Origin: Atlanticothrix silvestris CENA357
GTDB lineage: Bacteria > Cyanobacteriota > Cyanobacteriia > Cyanobacteriales > Nostocaceae
Length of the DNA: 64,000 nucleotides
Reading direction: 5' to 3'
NCBI RefSeq assembly: GCF_016056295.1
Contig: NZ_JAECZB010000003.1
Coordinates: 111,897 to 175,896 of the forward strand
Below, piece after piece: positions 15,508-25,320 of the stretch. Position numbers and translations under genes: made by a program. The notes under the pieces are model-generated. The model was not told where the DNA came from and searched no databases. It saw only the letters and a program-made list of their open reading frames with translations. The number at the start of each line of letters is the position of its first letter. The stretch's first letter is position 1.

Positions 15508-16695
15508 CTACTCTCCATACTCCCTGCCCCCTGCCCCTTTACCTCTTCTTTGACGGCGACGTTTGAAGAATACTAAACCCGCAAGTGCTAACCCTGAACT
15601 TGTAACCGTATAAGGTTCAGGTACAGCGCGGGTGGCGACGTAAATGCCCTTAGTTCCATCAGCAAGTGAAGCACCGAAAGCGATTTGACCGCGATTATTC
15701 AGTCCCCCTAATCCAAAAGAATTAATTTCTGTGACTGTGGAACCAAAGAGTTGATCACCAGTAGCAATGATTTTGTTGTTAACTGGATCTGACCCAGTAA
15801 AAATGCCTTCTTCTCCAGAGTCCAAAAAAGCCCAAAAGGCTACTGTTCTCTGGTTGTTAATCGCCGGAGAATCAAAAAAGGTGGAAAAAGCACCATTTGT
15901 GTCAGCGATGGTGTTGAGTGACCCACCATTACCAGTAAAAATGCCTTGACCTCCAGAATTTAAATAAGCCAGAAAGGCAACAGTACCCTGATCGTTAAGT
16001 GGGGAACCGTCACCAGACAGGGAAGTAAAGGAACTTTTGGTATCAGCAATGGTAGTAGTAACTTGATTATTGCGAGTTACGAGACTCGCCCCTGGTAAAA
16101 CCAAGGATACTGTTCCTTGATTGTTGATTACAGGAGTAGTACCATTGCCGTTGGCAATTAAGGTAAGTTTTCCATTCTTGCTAGTGTAGATGTCGCCAGA
16201 TTCATTATCTGCAAAGACCACCGTGCCGCTGTCGTTGATTGAAGGTTGCGACACGAGAAAGCTGCCAGCATTAGCATTGAAAGAAATGGTGTTCAGCGCC
16301 CCGCCATTGCCAGTGTAGATGCCAACACCAGGGCCGACACCATTTAGCACACCTCCTTTGAGGGCAGCTCTAAAGGCTACTGTTCCAGAATTATTGATGG
16401 CAGGATTGCCAATGGTCTCAAAAGAACTATTAATAGTGTCAGTAATTTTAATAACAGAGCCGCCGTTACTGGTGAAAATGCCTCTACCTGTTTCATCCTC
16501 AGCAATAAAGGCTACTCTCCCTGAGTCATTAATAGCGGGAGAAAATAACTCAGGATAGGAACCATTAAAAGGACTACTGGTAGTATCTACAATTTTTTTA
16601 AAAGTAATGGCGGCGGCTGTGGCTTTGCTTGTAGGAAGCAGGTTTACAACTATGCCCAATACCATTGCTGCTGCTAAGTTTCTAATTACAGTCAT
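15508..16695 (-). CDS. Secreted PEP-CTERM repeat protein (choice-of-anchor type)
   Basis: About 395 aa from the ATG at 16695 (a TTG 12 nt upstream is an alternative). A signal peptide (AAAMVLGIVVNLLPTSKATAAA) precedes seven to eight tandem units with a recurring pattern of PAINDSGTVAF plus a G-x-GIFTGNGG turn, forming a beta-rich repeat domain. The C-terminus has a PEP-CTERM sorting signal: VPEP, a hydrophobic helix (SSGLALAGLVFF) and a basic KRRRQRR cluster, read by exosortase in exopolysaccharide-linked export. Ten extra residues after the basic cluster (KGAGGREYGE) are encoded by the adjacent GC-rich repeat, so the original stop has probably been overwritten. No exosortase gene is in the window. 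Confidence 0.85.
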   Translation of the reverse strand: MTVIRNLAAAMVLGIVVNLLPTSKATAAAITFKKIVDTTSSPFNGSYPELFSPAINDSGRVAFIAEDETGRGIFTSNGGSVIKITDTINSSFETIGNPAINNSGTVAFRAALKGGVLNGVGPGVGIYTGNGGALNTISFNANAGSFLVSQPSINDSGTVVFADNESGDIYTSKNGKLTLIANGNGTTPVINNQGTVSLVLPGASLVTRNNQVTTTIADTKSSFTSLSGDGSPLNDQGTVAFLAYLNSGGQGIFTGNGGSLNTIADTNGAFSTFFDSPAINNQRTVAFWAFLDSGEEGIFTGSDPVNNKIIATGDQLFGSTVTEINSFGLGGLNNRGQIAFGASLADGTKGIYVATRAVPEPYTVTSSGLALAGLVFFKRRRQRRGKGAGGREYGE

Positions 16696-16707
16696 AGCTT
16701 TTGTCAA

Positions 16708-17075
16708 GATTCCTCACTAAGATTCTTCTGGGAGCTGAAGCTTGCTGCGGCTTTTATATCATCACCTTATATTAGGTTTGTCATGCCAGCTACAAGGCAC
16801 TAAAGTCTTGATTATTTTTTGTATATATGTAAATATACATAATCACCCATTAACTTTTAATTAACCTTTACTTAATCTTTAACCCTTGCAAAGTGAGGTT
16901 TTAGTTTAACAATGGTTAAAAAAGTAACATTAAAGCTTACAAAAAACAATCTTACTTAAATAAATGTGAATTTTTGCGTTCATTTCGTTAATATCAAATG
17001 TGCCAATTTAAACAAACATACTTTTATAAATGATTTGTATTAATTGCATTGTGAATGTAATAATTTTTGATAATA
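16708..17075. other. AT-rich intergenic region, no gene seen
   Basis: A 370-bp AT-rich divergent gap between the PEP-CTERM gene and the broken membrane-protein gene. Only promoter-like AT-rich tracts are visible; no repeat or RNA gene recognised. Confidence 0.4.
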
Positions 17076-17753
17076 ATGAAAAACTTAATTGAAAAGAATT
17101 TAAGCTACCCAAATCAAATAGATCTCAGCAATCAACTTAAAATTGTTGCTTTAATAGTTTTATTAACAGTCATACCAGTTACTTTAATTTTTGTATTTTT
17201 TAAACTAGTAAAAAATACTAGCCTAGATATTTTAACAAGAGATCCATCAGTACTTACTAATACGCCTTTTTAAATAGGATTATTTTCAAACATTGGTATA
17301 TTATTATGGTGTTCTTGTGCTGCAATTTGTCTATTTAGCTATGCAATAATCAAACATAACAATCGTTCTAGAGATTTATCTAAGTTTTTATTATTTTCAG
17401 GATTGTTAACATCTTTTCTGATGATCGACGATTTATTTCTGCTTCATGAAGTTGTTTTTCCGGAATATTTAAACATCAAAGAAAAATTAGTTTATGCATT
17501 TTATGCAATAATTCTACTATTTATTTTTGTAAAAACAATCAAAGTTATAAAAACAACCGAGTTTGTTATTTTATTGTCTGCAATAGGATTTTTTGCTTTA
17601 TCAATTGTGTCTGATATAGGTGATCATTCTTATGCTATTTCTAGACTAGAAGATGTATTCAAAATAGTAGGTGTTGCTACTTGGTTTACTTATTTCATAA
17701 GATTATGTATGCGAGAAGTAAACAGTATAGTTCGTTTATCATCTGCAAATTAG
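17076..17753 (+). pseudogene. Multi-pass membrane protein interrupted by an in-frame TAA
   Basis: One continuous reading frame of 226 codons from ATG 17076, broken by a single TAA at 17271-17273. The part before it (66 aa, ending SVLTNTPF) and the part after it (starting IGLFSNIGILLWC) are in the same frame with no shift. The whole would have four to five membrane helices and a conserved-looking LLTSFLMIDDLFLLHEVVF motif. It resembles a cyanobacterial membrane-protein family whose members read through this point with an aromatic residue. One base change (TAA to TAT or TAC) would restore it. Either a recent nonsense mutation, a sequencing error or, less likely, readthrough. Function unknown. 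Confidence 0.7.
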
Positions 17754-17847
17754 CTTACCGAGAGGATGATAACAGTCCAATCTATCCATTTCCTCAAACT
17801 TACGAGGATTTGAGGGAAATGGAAGAGATTCGTGACTGCGATCGCCT

Positions 17848-20800
17848 TTATGATTTCTCCTCCAATATCAATGTAGAATCAGCAGCGCGGCCAAATTCTT
17901 CTGGTGTATATTGCAGGTGAACTTCTGCACCAGGATATCTAAATGTACCGGGAGTAACAGAACGAACTAAGTAATGTAAGCTGTAAACTCCTGGTTCGAG
18001 GTGGTCGGCGTAAGCGATAATGCGATCGCGGTAAATTGTTTTAAAGCCAAGTTGCCAACTATCTGCTTGTGCTTGTAAGGCAGTGGTAGCTGTTTGAAAA
18101 CTTTCATCTACGGCTTCAAATCCTGCGGGTAAAGGATCTTTAATGACTAGGTGATTTACAGGATGGTCGGCGATAATTTCTAAACCAACATCAAAGACTT
18201 GTCCTGTTTGTAGACTTAATGGTTTATCAAAAGCATAAAGACCAGTTTTTTGCAGAACTTTTTCTTCACCTACTTGGCTAATTTCTCTTGTAATTCGTAA
18301 ACCATTAAACCTCCCTGGTTGATTTCCCTGCAAGCGATAATTATAGGCAACTAAATAATGTAAAGTACCATTACCAGATTTTTGCAGAGTTAAATCATGT
18401 CGTCCACGGGGTAATTTTGCCATTGGCACTTTTACCTGTAAGCTAGGATTTTGATAGCCGTTAAAACGATTTTCTCCTAGTTTTTGATTAGCTAATTTGA
18501 CTGTAGCTACAAAATTAGGCGGTGTTGGTTGTAGTTGGCTATATTCTACTAAAGCTGTCAAAGCTTGGGCATTATCAAAACTAGTTTGCCATGTGCCATC
18601 TATCCGCAGTGCCAGCAGACTTTGAAATAATTTATCTATAACTTCTGGTTGACTTTTTTGAGCAATAAACAGCCTTAATGCTTGGGCTTGGGCTGTGGTA
18701 GATGAACTCATCCATCCCCAACTCGGAGGCAGACTAATAACGGCTGTGCGACCAATTTCATAAATATTTTGTTGCAACTGCTGCATCATTTTTTGTGATT
18801 CATCTTGCCATTGCGAGAATTGAGATAGATATCGCGCTAATTTAATTTGAGTTACAACATCAAAATTGTTGCGCTGTTGATAAATATCCGATAAGAAGGT
18901 ATTGCGTTGATCTCCTAATTCTGCTAAAGCAATTAAAGTGTGCAGTTGCAGTTGTCTTTTACAAAGTTGCTGTTTACAGAAGTCATATTGACCTGGGTTG
19001 GCTAGAACTTTCTGCAAATATCCTTTGACACGAGATAGCATTGCGGAATCTATTTGATTAGCTTTAACTAAAGCTTCTGCTGCATAGCTAGAAATCCAAG
19101 GGTCTGATTTTTCCTGTCCTGGGAAAGCAGCAAAACCACCATCTACAAGTTGGAGTTTTTGCAATTGTGTAATTGCTTGATTTGCCTTTTGACTAGGATT
19201 AAATTCTGCAAATGTCTGATTGTATTGTTTACCCAAAGTTTGCAGATTAGCCGCAATGATTAATTGACTCGCCGCCGGTTCTGCGAATGGTAAATCATTA
19301 TTTTCTAAAACCTGCTGTGCTGGTGCTTTAATTTCTGGAATTAAGGTACTAGCTAGCTGTACATCTAAACCTCCCGCCTCCGAGAAGACATTTTTATCGA
19401 CGTTTAGAGGAATCTTTACTTGTTTCTCGGTGACACCAGTTTCAACTATTTGTTCTGTAATTTCCAGTGGCTTAACATCTAAAGGTACTTCAAAGGCATC
19501 TGCTGCATTATTTAGCTGCGTAGTAAAGCGAACTTTTCCAACTCCCACATTCTCTGCCAACATGGGAAAACGATAAGCATGGGTAGCGGATTCAGCTTTG
19601 GTTTGTAAAGAAGTAGTGGTGGGATTCTTTTCACCAAACTTCACAGCGCCACTCAGTTCGCCATTAATTGTAAGATTTCCGGTGTTACCAGTATTGTTAG
19701 TTACAGATAGCCCGCCCAAGATGCGATCGCCTGGACGGACAAACTGTGGCAATATAGCATTAGTTAGCAGTGGTTTTGTAGTGATAAAGGTTGCATCTCC
19801 ATTGCCGAAACGCAGATTTCCATCAGTCGCCACAGCCATGACTCGCCATGTAGTTAAGTCATCTGGTAATTTAAAGGTTATCTGGGCATTACCAGTAGTA
19901 TCAGTCAGCACAGAACCGTTGTAGTAAGCTAAAGCTTGAAAATCTTTGCGGACACGAGTATTTGCTAGACCAGATGATAACCCACCGCCATAACCCCAGC
20001 CTTTGGGTTTAGCAACATCTTGTGTTTGTAATATGACATCTGGTCGATTATCGCTAAAGCGGGTAGATATTGGCTGTTCTGCATAAACTGTGTCTACCAA
20101 ATTCGGCGGACGATAACCAGAAAGTTGCAGTACTGCTTCATTCACTACCATGACTGTAACTTGTCCTGGGGTGGGATTGCCTTGATTATCTTTTAGTTCT
20201 AGTTGTATTGTTTCTTCTGCACCAGGCGAAAGTGATGGTTGAATTGGCTTGACTTGCACTTTTAAATACTTATCTTCTAAGTTTACTTTAAAAGGTGTAA
20301 AGCCAATTTTGACCAATTTATCTAAACTTGCTGGTTCTACTTGATTAAGAGGTGCGCCTTGTCTGATTAATACAGCTTGTACTGCTGCATTAGGTAACAT
20401 TTCTGGTGTAACTTGAAACTGAATTTGTGGCGCGCCTCCCTTAACTTTGATAATCTGCTGATAGATGGGCTTATCTTTAATTACAGCAAAGTATAATTCT
20501 GCTTCTGGATAGGGAGATTGAATTAGTGCAGTAGCAGTTTCACCGGATTTAAATTCTGTTTTATCTAATTTAACCTCAAGGATATCTCGTTCTCTAGAAC
20601 CCCAAAATACGGGATTGTCTCCAGTCGCCCAAATTTGTAAATCTGTAGCGCTTAATTCATTATTGGCATCACTAAAATTAGCTCGAATCCGATAAGAACC
20701 TGATTCCGGCGGTGTCAAATTGACAGATTGGGGACTATTTGTAGATCTAATTTCTGCTTGTGCAACTGTCTGATATTCGACTTGGTTTTTTGGGGTTCGG

Positions 20801-23565
20801 CTACCTTCTACTACCCGCGTGACGCTGCTGTATTTAATCTTTTGTAATTCCAGACGTACCCATTGATTTTCGAGGATTTTTCCTGTGGGATCAGTAACTA
20901 TAACTTCTACAGGTAAAGCTTTCCCAGCATCAACAACAAAATTACTTTTTAAACCAATCAAACGATTAGTTGGTAAGGCTGTAAAAGTTTGAGAATTCGC
21001 TACAGACAAATTAGAAACATCTGCAACTTGCACATCTACACGGTAAGTCATGGGGTAAGGCAAATCTTCAGCCACTATTATTGTTTGCTCAGTTTTACCA
21101 TTAGCATTCAGTTGGGTATTAGTTTGCAAGACATCTGTAGGGACAGTAGGACTTTCTTCCGGCCAAAACCATTGTCTACCAAAAGCAAATTGTCCCCAAT
21201 CTTTGGGAATAAAATTCGTTTGCTGGCGTGTGACAAAATATTTGGCTTCTCCTCCTTCTACTGGCGCGCCAAACAGATAATTACTTGTCGCTTTCGCCTC
21301 AATTTTTTCACCAATTAAGGCAAATTCTTGATTTAAGTTGAGTTCAACTTTAAAATTAGGCGGTTTGAATTCCGCTACACGAAACTCGCCAGAAATTTCA
21401 TACCCATTCTTGCTTTTAGCTTGGATTGTATAGTAGCCTAATCGCTCAGTATTATTAATTGGCAACTCTAAAGAAAACGTCCCAAATTCATTTGTGTTTT
21501 TTGTACCTAAATCGGTTTTTTGTCCATCAGGATTGACTAAAGTTATTTGGTAAGCAGCATTTTTATCTTGCAGAAGATTCCCGTTTTGTAAGTAATCGGC
21601 AAAACCAACCAACCAAGCCTTTTCACCCGGTTGATATAACTGCCTATCCGAGAAGATGACACCGCGCGATTCTGGCTTACCATCTTGCCAGCCTGCATCA
21701 ATTCCATAGCCATAAACACCGCTATATTCTTCTGTTCTGGTAAATGCCCAATCTTGATTTTCACGGGCAATTACTAATAATTCTGGCGATTTGATAAAGC
21801 TTGATTTACCAGTCAAGCATTGCTGTAAGTTATCTTTTTGCAGCTTGAAATTTCCATTTTCATCTGTTTGACCTGTGGCACAAGGTACAGTTTCAGAACG
21901 AAATTTCGCTGCTAATTTTGATTGATAAATTTCAATAGTAGCGGCTTTAACTGGTGAACCATCACTGAGATGATTGACACGAATTAATCCTGAATCAGGA
22001 AACCACTGGGAAAATACACCTAAGTTTGTTAATTCAACCAAACCGTAAGTTGTAGGTTCCCGCCAGAGTTCTTTACCATTATCTTGATATTTATTTGTCC
22101 GTGCTTGTACCCCATAAGCTAACATCCCCGTAGCACCGTTTAGCTTTTCTCGTAGCGGAACAGTCACATCAACTGATTGATTTTTCTTAGTAGGTACTTT
22201 AAAGCTTTGCCATTCACTTGGTTTTGGAAGTAAATCGTTACCGTTACCTTTGGGATAGGCAGAATTAAAATAAACTAAATCTGTAGGTTGAACTACGCTA
22301 TAAGCGGCTTTATATTTTGATTCTGGCAGATTTACTGTATTAATATTTAGCTTTAAGTCTTTACCTGCGGGAAAGATGTGCAAATCTGATGGCACCCAAA
22401 TATCCCCTGCTAAATCTCCAGTATCATATTTAACGGTAACAGGTTTACCTAATGTTTGCCCAAATTTATCTTTAAGATTGCTGTCGATAGTAATTTTATA
22501 AGTAGTATCTGGTGCTAAAGCATAAGGATTGATGGTAACAATTCTATTTTCATCGTTGATTTGCAAAATGCGTGCAATATCTTTCGGCGCTGGATTAATT
22601 TTTATATTTTCTCTAACTGAATCTGGCAATAAAATATTATTAAATTCTAATTGAGGACTACCTTTAAGAAATCGTCCGTAGGTTCCGCCTGCATCTGGCT
22701 GTCCATAAAAGTTAATGCCCTGGAATGCTAAAGGAGAATAAGTAGTTAACTTACTCACAAATTCTTTTTCACTAGGTAAATTACCATAAGCTGGCAAGAT
22801 TCCTGGAGAAAAGACTAAGCGATAATTGGTTGCTTTAGCGAGAGTTTGCTGCGGTTTGAGTTGATAAATCCAATTGCGTGCTGAAGGGTCAAATTTTTCT
22901 AAAGGATCGGGATTTTCTGATGGTTTTTCTTCTTTGGCTAATTCAACTTGGAAACCTACACCTTTATTTTTACCTTCTGGCGTTAGCTGGAGATGTTTTT
23001 GCACAGAAGCTAAATTCAGTTCTACATTAGAAGTAAATTGTAAATTTTGCTGCAAGTCAATTGGTTGAATGTCAGCTTTTTCAATGGGGTTAACACCTGG
23101 TAAATTAGTTATTTGAATTGGTTCAGTGTTAAAAGTCCAAGCTAAATCTTGATTTAATCGATGATTTTTTAAATCTGCCAAGCCTGCTTTTAAAGTGACT
23201 TGAAATCGTGTGGCGTTTGGCAATGCTTTATCAGCTTGAAACCCAACCATACGGGGTGTTAAAAAGCGAAATTGACCGGGTAAAGGTGGCCAGAGTGCAA
23301 ATTTTTGTAACAATTTTTGCTGTTCTGGACTATCGAGACTTTCAACTGGGATTAAAGCTTCTTGAAAGCGGATGCGAATTTGATTTAGAGATTTGGCATC
23401 ACCAATGGGACTAATTTGTTCAATCCATGCTGGTAAATTTGGCGGGGTAAGTGGTGAAACTGCTGGTAGTTGTTCTTTGCCTGAAATACCAAGCAGATTA
23501 CATCCTGATATTTCTAGTACAAGTATGAAGACAAGCAAGCATTGGATTAAGAATTTAATGATCAT
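17848..23565 (-). CDS. Alpha-2-macroglobulin-like lipoprotein without thioester
   Basis: A 1905-aa bacterial alpha-2-macroglobulin (YfaS/MagD-like). The N-terminus is a lipoprotein signal with lipobox ISGC (Cys22). A long series of macroglobulin beta-domains follows, with an MG7/A2M core around WRVMAVATDGNLRFG and a helical thioester-like domain (about 1480-1750, including QKLQLVDGGFAAFPGQEKSDPWISSYA, split here only as a landmark). The position where protease-trapping members have CxEQ reads PFAEPAAS, so no thioester can form. It ends with the typical DPLPAGFEAVDESF and VHLQYTPEEFGR receptor-like domain. Likely a periplasmic protease inhibitor; pbpC, its usual partner, is not in the window. 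Confidence 0.92.
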   Translation of the reverse strand: MIIKFLIQCLLVFILVLEISGCNLLGISGKEQLPAVSPLTPPNLPAWIEQISPIGDAKSLNQIRIRFQEALIPVESLDSPEQQKLLQKFALWPPLPGQFRFLTPRMVGFQADKALPNATRFQVTLKAGLADLKNHRLNQDLAWTFNTEPIQITNLPGVNPIEKADIQPIDLQQNLQFTSNVELNLASVQKHLQLTPEGKNKGVGFQVELAKEEKPSENPDPLEKFDPSARNWIYQLKPQQTLAKATNYRLVFSPGILPAYGNLPSEKEFVSKLTTYSPLAFQGINFYGQPDAGGTYGRFLKGSPQLEFNNILLPDSVRENIKINPAPKDIARILQINDENRIVTINPYALAPDTTYKITIDSNLKDKFGQTLGKPVTVKYDTGDLAGDIWVPSDLHIFPAGKDLKLNINTVNLPESKYKAAYSVVQPTDLVYFNSAYPKGNGNDLLPKPSEWQSFKVPTKKNQSVDVTVPLREKLNGATGMLAYGVQARTNKYQDNGKELWREPTTYGLVELTNLGVFSQWFPDSGLIRVNHLSDGSPVKAATIEIYQSKLAAKFRSETVPCATGQTDENGNFKLQKDNLQQCLTGKSSFIKSPELLVIARENQDWAFTRTEEYSGVYGYGIDAGWQDGKPESRGVIFSDRQLYQPGEKAWLVGFADYLQNGNLLQDKNAAYQITLVNPDGQKTDLGTKNTNEFGTFSLELPINNTERLGYYTIQAKSKNGYEISGEFRVAEFKPPNFKVELNLNQEFALIGEKIEAKATSNYLFGAPVEGGEAKYFVTRQQTNFIPKDWGQFAFGRQWFWPEESPTVPTDVLQTNTQLNANGKTEQTIIVAEDLPYPMTYRVDVQVADVSNLSVANSQTFTALPTNRLIGLKSNFVVDAGKALPVEVIVTDPTGKILENQWVRLELQKIKYSSVTRVVEGSRTPKNQVEYQTVAQAEIRSTNSPQSVNLTPPESGSYRIRANFSDANNELSATDLQIWATGDNPVFWGSRERDILEVKLDKTEFKSGETATALIQSPYPEAELYFAVIKDKPIYQQIIKVKGGAPQIQFQVTPEMLPNAAVQAVLIRQGAPLNQVEPASLDKLVKIGFTPFKVNLEDKYLKVQVKPIQPSLSPGAEETIQLELKDNQGNPTPGQVTVMVVNEAVLQLSGYRPPNLVDTVYAEQPISTRFSDNRPDVILQTQDVAKPKGWGYGGGLSSGLANTRVRKDFQALAYYNGSVLTDTTGNAQITFKLPDDLTTWRVMAVATDGNLRFGNGDATFITTKPLLTNAILPQFVRPGDRILGGLSVTNNTGNTGNLTINGELSGAVKFGEKNPTTTSLQTKAESATHAYRFPMLAENVGVGKVRFTTQLNNAADAFEVPLDVKPLEITEQIVETGVTEKQVKIPLNVDKNVFSEAGGLDVQLASTLIPEIKAPAQQVLENNDLPFAEPAASQLIIAANLQTLGKQYNQTFAEFNPSQKANQAITQLQKLQLVDGGFAAFPGQEKSDPWISSYAAEALVKANQIDSAMLSRVKGYLQKVLANPGQYDFCKQQLCKRQLQLHTLIALAELGDQRNTFLSDIYQQRNNFDVVTQIKLARYLSQFSQWQDESQKMMQQLQQNIYEIGRTAVISLPPSWGWMSSSTTAQAQALRLFIAQKSQPEVIDKLFQSLLALRIDGTWQTSFDNAQALTALVEYSQLQPTPPNFVATVKLANQKLGENRFNGYQNPSLQVKVPMAKLPRGRHDLTLQKSGNGTLHYLVAYNYRLQGNQPGRFNGLRITREISQVGEEKVLQKTGLYAFDKPLSLQTGQVFDVGLEIIADHPVNHLVIKDPLPAGFEAVDESFQTATTALQAQADSWQLGFKTIYRDRIIAYADHLEPGVYSLHYLVRSVTPGTFRYPGAEVHLQYTPEEFGRAADSTLILEEKS

Positions 23566-23765
23566 GTTTAATATATTTTTAAAATCAAAATTAATATGAA
23601 TCTGATGCTTAAGTTTACCGGACTCTAGTTTAATGTCTCGAAGGCAAGATTATGCCAAAATAGCCGCAATATGTAACTTAAAATCAAAAAAATTCACCTG
23701 AGAAGGCTAGAGAAATTGCTAAACTGAGGAGCATAAGTATAATCTCGTAAGATGATTGCTAACTT

Positions 23766-23983
23766 ATGGAACCAGTAACCTTGACGGCTGTAGCAACTGC
23801 GATCGCTACTATAGTTTTAACTAAAGCTTTAGAAAAAACTGGCGAAAAGCTGGGCGAAGTTGCATTTACTCCAGCGTAAAGGTGAGGGAGTTTACCAATT
23901 GCATCCACTGTTGTACGAGTTTTTCAAATATAAGCTTACAGGTTTAGAGCAGGCAGAGGAATTTAAGCGATCGCTGGCGTTGC
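23766..23983 (+). pseudogene. Relic of an NB-ARC/TPR-type gene (5' and internal pieces joined)
   Basis: The first 37 codons (MEPVTLTAVATAIATIVLTK, then a LEKTGEKLGE segment) match the N-terminus typical of cyanobacterial NB-ARC/effector-type STAND proteins. They stop at a TAA (23877). In another frame from 23860 the text continues as LLQRKGEGVYQLHPLLYEFF and KYKLTGLEQAEEFKRSLA, which resembles the winged-helix/TPR junction after an NB-ARC domain. The nucleotide-binding domain between them is missing, so an internal deletion with a frame change has joined two distant pieces. The IS1 relic follows directly. Confidence 0.6.
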
Positions 23984-24013
23984 ATAATAGAGGGATGATT
24001 AGGATTTACTACT

Positions 24014-24385
24014 GTGCATTGTCCATACTGCAAGTCTACGGGGATAAGAAAAAATGGGAAACGAAGAGGTAAACAAAATCACATTTGTGTCAGTTGTGGT
24101 CGTCAATTTATAGATGTATACAGTCCACCAAAAGGATACTCAGATGAGATTAAACTTGAATGCTTAAAAGTATACGTTAATGGTGAGGGATTCCGAGCTA
24201 TTGAGCGCTCCAAAAGTGTTCACCACACAACTGTAATTTATTGGCTAAAACAAATTGGTGAAAAAGACGCACCACCAACCGAAGAAATTCCCGAAGTAGG
24301 AGAACTGGATGAACTAGAAACTTTCGTAGGGTCAAAAAGCGAAAAGTTGCGTGCGGGGGTTCCCCCCGTTGAGCAACATTTCTAA
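24014..24385 (+). pseudogene. IS1-family transposase, 3'-truncated
   Basis: 123 codons from GTG 24014. The N-terminus is the IS1 InsA-type zinc finger (HCPYCKSTGIRKNGK and HICVSCGRQF) and helix-turn-helix (ECLKVYVNGEGFRAIERS). The start of the DDE part is present (ELDELETFVGSK), with one catalytic Asp. After about 112 residues similarity ends abruptly where a palindrome (24349-24379) begins, so the rest of the transposase and the right end are lost. It cannot be active. Terminal inverted repeats were not identified with confidence. Confidence 0.8.
24349..24379. repeat. Palindromic repeat truncating the IS1 relic
   Basis: A GC-rich hairpin: CGGGGG and CCCCCG stem with a two-base turn, bordered by GTTGC and GCAAC. 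It marks the exact point where the IS1 transposase similarity ends. Similar short palindromes are dispersed in Nostoc genomes. Confidence 0.55.
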
Positions 24386-24538
24386 GTCACAAGATTTTAC
24401 ATCACTATAATTTATCAATTTGAACAAAAATAATGTTTGTTTTTATCAATTAACTTATTTACAGTAAATATTAAGCAATCGATGAATAATTTCTACAAAA
24501 GTAAAGCCGAGATTGTAAACTTAAGTAGCGAGAGACTC

Positions 24539-25048
24539 ATGCAGAAATCAATTTTTCAGAAAATAACTAATTGGGTAGTAGCAGGAGTGTTTTTGGTACT
24601 GGTAACAGGATTTTCTCTGCTAGAACAGCCCAGTGCTAAAGCTCAATCATTAACACCACCCACATCCATAGAATCCGCACCTACTTCAGTCACATCTGTA
24701 ACAGATAATGTAAGGCATTTAATAGCAACCAATGAGTGTACTGGATGCAACTTAATAGGAGCAAAACTCAAAAATACAAACCTGCAAAATGCAAATTTAG
24801 AAAATGCAAACTTGCAAGGTGCTGATTTAGAAAGAGCTAACTTACAAGGAACTAACTTGCAAGGCGCAAACCTTCAAGGTGCTGACTTAGGAAAGGCAAG
24901 TATCATCGGCGCAAACTTGAAGAATGCAAACTTATTTGATGCGGATTTAGAAAAAGCCAATCTTACTGGAGCAAATATAGTGGGAGCAAATTTCCAAGGG
25001 GCTGATTTGGAAAAAGCAATTACACCATTAGGATTAACAACTCAATAA
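24539..25048 (+). CDS. Secreted pentapeptide-repeat protein
   Basis: About 169 aa from ATG 24539, which follows a GAGAG and gives a good signal peptide (NWVVAGVFLVLVTGFSLL, cleavage after SAKA). Earlier in-frame starts (24437, 24482) add a non-family extension. After a Thr/Ser-rich linker and a CTGCNLIGA entry motif come about 17 pentapeptide repeats (ANLQN, ADLER, ANLQG) forming a right-handed quadrilateral beta-helix of about four turns. The CTGC pair could form a disulfide or cap. Periplasmic or thylakoid-lumen location inferred. Lies intact between transposon relics. Confidence 0.85.
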   Translation: MQKSIFQKITNWVVAGVFLVLVTGFSLLEQPSAKAQSLTPPTSIESAPTSVTSVTDNVRHLIATNECTGCNLIGAKLKNTNLQNANLENANLQGADLERANLQGTNLQGANLQGADLGKASIIGANLKNANLFDADLEKANLTGANIVGANFQGADLEKAITPLGLTTQ

Positions 25049-25188
25049 AACATATTCCAAGTGAATACCTCTCCTCTATGTTTACCCCGATTACTAAACT
25101 TGGTAGTTGGGGGTTCATTAATTTTTTAGATGAGATATCTACTTATAAATAGAGTATCAATAGCTCAGTTGCAACTGATTTTCCAAAT

Positions 25189-25320
25189 TTACAAAAATTG
25201 CGTCACCGGGTTCAACATGAGCTAGCTCAAATGTCTTCCGAGTTAATCTCCTCTTTGACCTGTTATGACTTCATTCTTGAAGCTCTATTTCACGAAGCTT
25301 TATTCTATGCATCTTCATAG
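25189..25320 (+). pseudogene. IS630-type transposase, C-terminal relic
   Basis: The plus-strand frame reads LQKLRHRVQHELAQMSSELI followed by SSLTCYDFILEALFHEA and stops at 25318. The preceding codons (TDFPN) fit the same pattern. This resembles the C-terminal tail of cyanobacterial IS630-type transposases. No catalytic region remains. Its 3' end overlaps the end of the IS701 relic on the other strand, marking a junction of two decayed elements. Confidence 0.45.

Noticed and set aside
15309..15518. 69-codon minus-strand frame
   Set aside because: Lies entirely in the GC-rich inverted repeat; composition is not protein-like.
17274..17402. Frameshift as the cause of the broken membrane gene
   Set aside because: The segment between the two open parts is in the same frame; the only lesion is the in-frame TAA.
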